Source of the DNA: Paenibacillus macquariensis | GTDB lineage: Bacteria; Bacillota; Bacilli; Paenibacillales; Paenibacillaceae | DNA: 64,000 nt | Assembly (NCBI RefSeq): GCF_900156375.1 | Contig: NZ_FTNK01000002.1 | Coordinates: 310,001 to 374,000 of the forward strand | Direction of reading: 5' to 3' | In this document: positions 60,807 through 64,000 of the stretch, one piece after another | Layout of the letters: each line of letters opens with the position of its first letter | How positions within the stretch are numbered: position 1 is the stretch's first letter | Notes under the pieces: model-generated | The model's database searches: none | The model's input: only the letters and a program-made list of their open reading frames with translations | Told to the model about the DNA's origin: nothing | Position numbers and translations under genes: made by a program

Positions 60807-62327
60807 ATGGACACCATGTCATTTGTCCTGTTTGGAGCAACGGGAGATTTAGCAACAAGAAAAATATACCCTGCATTATACAATTTATTTATTGAAATGA
60901 AGATGCCTGAGTCATTCTCTGTTATTGGTCTAGGAAGAAAAGAAATATCTAATGACATATTTCAAGGACTTGTAGAGAAATCTTTAAATACATTTTCCAG
61001 AAATTCACCGGACAATGCGGATACGATGAAAGCTTTCCTTAGTGCGTTCCGTTATAGCCAACTAGATGTTAATCGTAAAGAAGATTACCAAAAGTTGCTT
61101 CAACTTGTCGTTCAACGTGAGAAAGAATTAAAGCTTTCGGAAAATAGAATGTTCTATCTGTCGGTCTCACCAGAATTCTTTGATGTTATTGCTTTAAATA
61201 TCAATGAAAGTGGCTTGGGTACTACAGAAGGATGGAAACGCCTGATTATCGAGAAACCATTTGGCCGTGATCTAAAATCAGCTCAAGAGCTAAATGAGAA
61301 TCTCAGTAAAGCATTTCATGAAGAAGAGATATTTAGAATAGACCACTTCCTCGGTAAGGCAATGGTACAGAACCTTGAAGTTCTCGAATCATCGAACCCA
61401 TATCTTCAAGATTTATGGTCGAACCATTATATTGCTAACGTTCAGATTACTGCCAATGAAACGGTTGGCGTAGAAGAGAGAGCGGGTTACTACGATCATG
61501 CTGGAGCGTTACGAGATATGTTTCAGAACCATATGCTCCAATTATTAATGATGATTGCTACTCAACTTCCCAAACGTGGAGATGCTAGTACGGACAACTT
61601 AAAAAAGAAAGCGATTATGGAGTCACTTCGACCTTTACAACAAGAGGATGTAATTCATAATGTTGTTCGTGGACAATATGTAGCAGGGAAATCCAAAGGG
61701 GATTCTGTTGTTGCATATACCGATGAACCTGGAGTTGCTGTTCATACCCATACTGAGACTTTTGTTGCAGCCCGTCTGTGGATCGATGACTTATTCTGGA
61801 ATGAAGTTCCTTTCTATATACGAACAGGAAAAAGAATGAAGGAAAAATCAACACGAATTGTTATTGAATTCAAAGAGCCGTTAACAAAACAATCCATAGA
61901 AGAAGATGGAAAGATGGCTAACCTACTGGTCATTGAGATAGGTCCTAAAGAAGGAATGTTTATTCAACTTAATAAGAAAAACAATAAAGGCGAGTTAGAA
62001 CCAGTAAGAATCGATTGTTATTCGAATGAAAAAGATGCGCCTGAAGCTTACGAAAAATTGATTCACGATGCGATGAATGGGGATTCAACATTTTTTGCCC
62101 ATTGGGATGAAGTTGAAATGTCATGGAAGTGGGTTCAACCGATACTTAATGCATTCAATGATAATCTAATTCCTCTACAAATGTACGAGGCAGGATCCTA
62201 TGGACCAACAGGTTCCGATGAATTATTAGCCTTTGAAGGATTTAAATGGTTGCTGGACTCAACAACTTGGAATAGTGCCAGTACAATAAAAGAAGAAGAA
62301 TATGCTTATCCAACTAGCCGCAAATAA
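60807..62327 (+). CDS. zwf: glucose-6-phosphate 1-dehydrogenase
   Basis: 506 residues, full length. Cofactor motif FGATGDLATRKIYPALYNL (about 9-27), EKPFGRDL at 149-156, active-site RIDHFLGK at 177-184 with the catalytic His region, and YIRTGKRMKEK near 340. It oxidises glucose 6-phosphate to 6-phosphogluconolactone, making NADPH. GAGGAGG site. It forms an operon with gnd 27 bases on. NADPH made here could serve the CYP102 enzyme, but that link is only metabolic. Confidence 0.97.
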   Translation: MDTMSFVLFGATGDLATRKIYPALYNLFIEMKMPESFSVIGLGRKEISNDIFQGLVEKSLNTFSRNSPDNADTMKAFLSAFRYSQLDVNRKEDYQKLLQLVVQREKELKLSENRMFYLSVSPEFFDVIALNINESGLGTTEGWKRLIIEKPFGRDLKSAQELNENLSKAFHEEEIFRIDHFLGKAMVQNLEVLESSNPYLQDLWSNHYIANVQITANETVGVEERAGYYDHAGALRDMFQNHMLQLLMMIATQLPKRGDASTDNLKKKAIMESLRPLQQEDVIHNVVRGQYVAGKSKGDSVVAYTDEPGVAVHTHTETFVAARLWIDDLFWNEVPFYIRTGKRMKEKSTRIVIEFKEPLTKQSIEEDGKMANLLVIEIGPKEGMFIQLNKKNNKGELEPVRIDCYSNEKDAPEAYEKLIHDAMNGDSTFFAHWDEVEMSWKWVQPILNAFNDNLIPLQMYEAGSYGPTGSDELLAFEGFKWLLDSTTWNSASTIKEEEYAYPTSRK

Positions 62328-62353
62328 ATTACAACAATTTGGAGGAAACTAAC

Positions 62354-63247
62354 ATGAAAGTCGGATTAATTGGTTTAGGTAAAATGGGAATGAACTTGGG
62401 ACAGAATCTTATTGATCATGGACATGACGTTGTCGCTTTTGACTTAAATGCTCAAGCTGTAGAAGAAATGAAAACATATGGTGCTCAAAGCACTACGACC
62501 ATGCAAGAGCTAGTTCAATCGATGGAAACACCAAGAATCGTATGGATTATGGTTCCCCACCATGTTGTTGATTCAGTAATCAGCGAGATCTCACCTATAA
62601 TGTCTAAAGGAGATATTATTATTGAGGCTGGAAATTCTCATTATAAAGAATCGATCCGTCGTCATGACGAACTCAAAGAAATTGGTATAAGCTTCATGGA
62701 TGTAGGTACATCAGGTGGTATGGAAGGAGCGCGTAACGGCGCTTGTTATATGATTGGTGGGGATCCAGAAGCTTGGACCATTGTCGAACCTATATTTCAG
62801 GATACCTCGGTAGAGAACGGTTATCTGTATGCTGGAAAAGCGGGTAGTGGACACTATTTGAAAATGGTTCACAACGGTATCGAATACGGTATGATGGCTT
62901 CCATCGGAGAGGGATTCGAGGTTTTAGAGAAAAGTGATTTTGAGTTTGACTATGAAAAAGTGGCACGTGTATGGAATAACGGTTCGGTCATTCGTTCTTG
63001 GTTAATCGAGTTGATGGAGCATGCCTTCTCGAAAGATTCGAAGTTGGAAGATATTAAAGGCGTCATGAATTCTTCTGGTGAAGGAAGATGGACAGTTGAA
63101 GAAGCTTTTGATCTGCAGACCGCTACTCCTGTCATCGCTATGTCACTGTTAATGCGCTACCGTTCGCAAGAAAACGATACATTTACCGGTAAAGTCGTTG
63201 CAGCGCTTCGTAATGAATTCGGTGGACATGCTGTGGAGAAGAAGTAA
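62354..63247 (+). CDS. gnd: 6-phosphogluconate dehydrogenase (short form)
   Basis: 297 residues from ATG 62354 after TTGGAGG. This is the short YqeC/GndA-like form that lacks the second half of the 470-residue enzyme. N-terminal GLIGLGKMGMNLGQNLIDHG, GTSGGMEGARNGACYMIGG (active-site loop), YLYAGKAGSGHYLKMVHNGI with the conserved Lys and Asn, and EGRWTVEEAFDL near the end. Converts 6-phosphogluconate to ribulose 5-phosphate and CO2; the short form often prefers NAD. Same operon as zwf. Confidence 0.93.
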   Translation: MKVGLIGLGKMGMNLGQNLIDHGHDVVAFDLNAQAVEEMKTYGAQSTTTMQELVQSMETPRIVWIMVPHHVVDSVISEISPIMSKGDIIIEAGNSHYKESIRRHDELKEIGISFMDVGTSGGMEGARNGACYMIGGDPEAWTIVEPIFQDTSVENGYLYAGKAGSGHYLKMVHNGIEYGMMASIGEGFEVLEKSDFEFDYEKVARVWNNGSVIRSWLIELMEHAFSKDSKLEDIKGVMNSSGEGRWTVEEAFDLQTATPVIAMSLLMRYRSQENDTFTGKVVAALRNEFGGHAVEKK

Positions 63248-63302
63248 CCTCAACATAATGAATGCACCTGTTGCATTTTTAAAATAGAATAATAGGCAAA
63301 CA

Positions 63303-63337
63303 AAAGAACCGGTAATCACCTAGATTATCGGTTCTTT
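63303..63337 (+). terminator. terminator after gnd
   Basis: A 15-bp stem with one G-T pair (AAAGAACCGGTAATC with GATTATCGGTTCTTT) and a 5-base loop. The following T-run is short, so efficiency is uncertain. Confidence 0.7.
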
Positions 63338-63447
63338 GCTGTATTTACTGACGAGATTCAAATTCTCATCGAGATAGGGTGTACAAAAAGATAAGTAATC
63401 CCCATGGATATCGTCCTGTTATCGTGAATTAATTTTACAAGGGTAAA

Positions 63448-63696
63448 TTATTGCATTGCCTCTTTACTGGACACCTTACGCTCAGATGAGGGGGATAATC
63501 TATTCCACAGATATTCGAGCACATTCCACGTCCCTAAATACAGCAGACTAAAGATTGCTCCAAATATCACTCCGTATGTCGCGCGAATCAATGAAATATG
63601 AAACGGTGTATGCAGATGTGCAAAGGTATCTACGAGAGAAGTTTGACCGATAATCCCTAGTGCCAATATATATAAAGCACCTGGTCTACGTCTCAA
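63448..63696 (-). CDS. small two-helix membrane protein, unknown
   Basis: 82 residues with TTG start at 63696, GGAGGTG 11 bases upstream. Two hydrophobic helices (LYILALGIIGQTSLV and YGVIFGAIFSLLYLGTWNVL) and a polar C-terminal tail. Not recognised. It lies convergent to gnd. The start is uncertain because no ATG is available. Confidence 0.5.
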   Translation of the reverse strand: MRRRPGALYILALGIIGQTSLVDTFAHLHTPFHISLIRATYGVIFGAIFSLLYLGTWNVLEYLWNRLSPSSERKVSSKEAMQ

Positions 63697-64000
63697 CGCA
63701 AGATAAGCACCTCCATCGCAACATCTTTCGATTTATTTGGCGATATCCATTAAGCATTTCATTCATCTCCAATTGATTATATTGAGGTGCAAGGCAAATG
63801 AATTTAAGCTCGATTTAACATTGTTATCAGAATTACACACGAAGTTAACGCTATGAAACTTAAATCTCACTTAAGTGCAAAGAGTATAGCATAATTACGA
63901 ATTATGTGATATAAAACGATGACTGCTACTTAGCGATAATGATGATTTTTTCAGCGAAAAAGAGAGTGAAACAAAAACAAAATGCAGATTGTAATCGATA
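63697..64000. other. intergenic, no gene seen to the window end
   Basis: Apart from the minus-strand leader of the small membrane protein, nothing is recognised in these 304 bases. The flanking gene on the right is outside the window. Confidence 0.4.

Overview
The window comes from a low-GC, spore-forming Gram-positive bacterium and most resembles Paenibacillus or a close relative. The grounds are a CYP102-type P450-reductase fusion, a sporulation membrane protein of the YtaF type, a DUF421 protein, a tiny protein resembling gamma-type spore SASPs, YesM/YesN-type two-component genes beside lipoprotein-dependent sugar ABC transporters, strong AGGAGG ribosome binding sites and frequent TTG/GTG starts. 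This is inference from gene content; no rRNA or other taxonomic marker is present. I saw no tRNA, rRNA, CRISPR array, prophage or intact insertion sequence.

Layout. 1-2.4 kb: transporter-suffix protein, MarR regulator, a truncated IS4-type transposase and two small orphan genes. 2.4-7.6 kb: LysR regulator divergent from a short-chain dehydrogenase and a 1065-residue CYP102 fatty-acid hydroxylase. 7.8-18.2 kb: mixed accessory genes, including a beheaded AraC regulator, a MerR-controlled aldo/keto reductase with a textbook 19-bp-spacer promoter, a minimal arsR-arsB pair, a decayed GNAT acetyltransferase and an APH-like kinase. 18.2-23.6 kb: two paralogous small proteins, a SASP-like gene missed by length cutoffs, a frameshifted GH5 endoglucanase, YtaF, DUF421 and a Cu/Zn superoxide dismutase.

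24.3-31.0 kb is a zinc-homeostasis island. A CobW GTPase diverges from znuC-znuB-znuA, followed by a YcgR-type permease, a YcgQ/TIGR03943 protein and a Fur-family regulator best read as Zur. Three exact GTAATNATTAC cores, plus a weaker fourth site, lie in front of these units, so the whole island reads as one Zur regulon carrying its own repressor.

31.3-38.5 kb holds a spermidine-synthase-like protein, a prolyl iminopeptidase-like hydrolase, a stalk-domain secreted protein and then a tight run of alkylation-repair genes: AdaA, an O6-methylguanine methyltransferase, an SPL-like radical SAM protein, YbaK, AlkA and AlkD. 38.5-43.3 kb has two MarR plus DHA2-pump modules, each with its own operator sequence, separated by a DoxX protein.

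45.1-60.3 kb is a carbohydrate-utilisation locus: a 47-residue membrane peptide, a membrane-anchored SurA/PrsA-like protein, a secreted parallel beta-helix enzyme with a discoidin-type domain (frameshifted in a six-G run), a YesM/YesN two-component pair, a solute-binding lipoprotein with two permeases, a Gfo/Idh/MocA oxidoreductase, a DUF4091 protein and a GH35 beta-galactosidase. Candidate cre sites suggest catabolite repression. The parts fit stepwise breakdown of a galactose-containing plant polysaccharide: secreted cleavage, sensing, import and cytoplasmic hydrolysis. The window ends with zwf-gnd of the oxidative pentose phosphate pathway and a small membrane protein.

Decay is a theme. 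At least seven genes are broken or reduced to remnants: IS4 transposase, AraC, two GNATs, GH5, an ECF sigma factor and HxlR. The beta-helix enzyme is an eighth whose single-base frameshift could instead be a sequencing error or a phase-variable tract.
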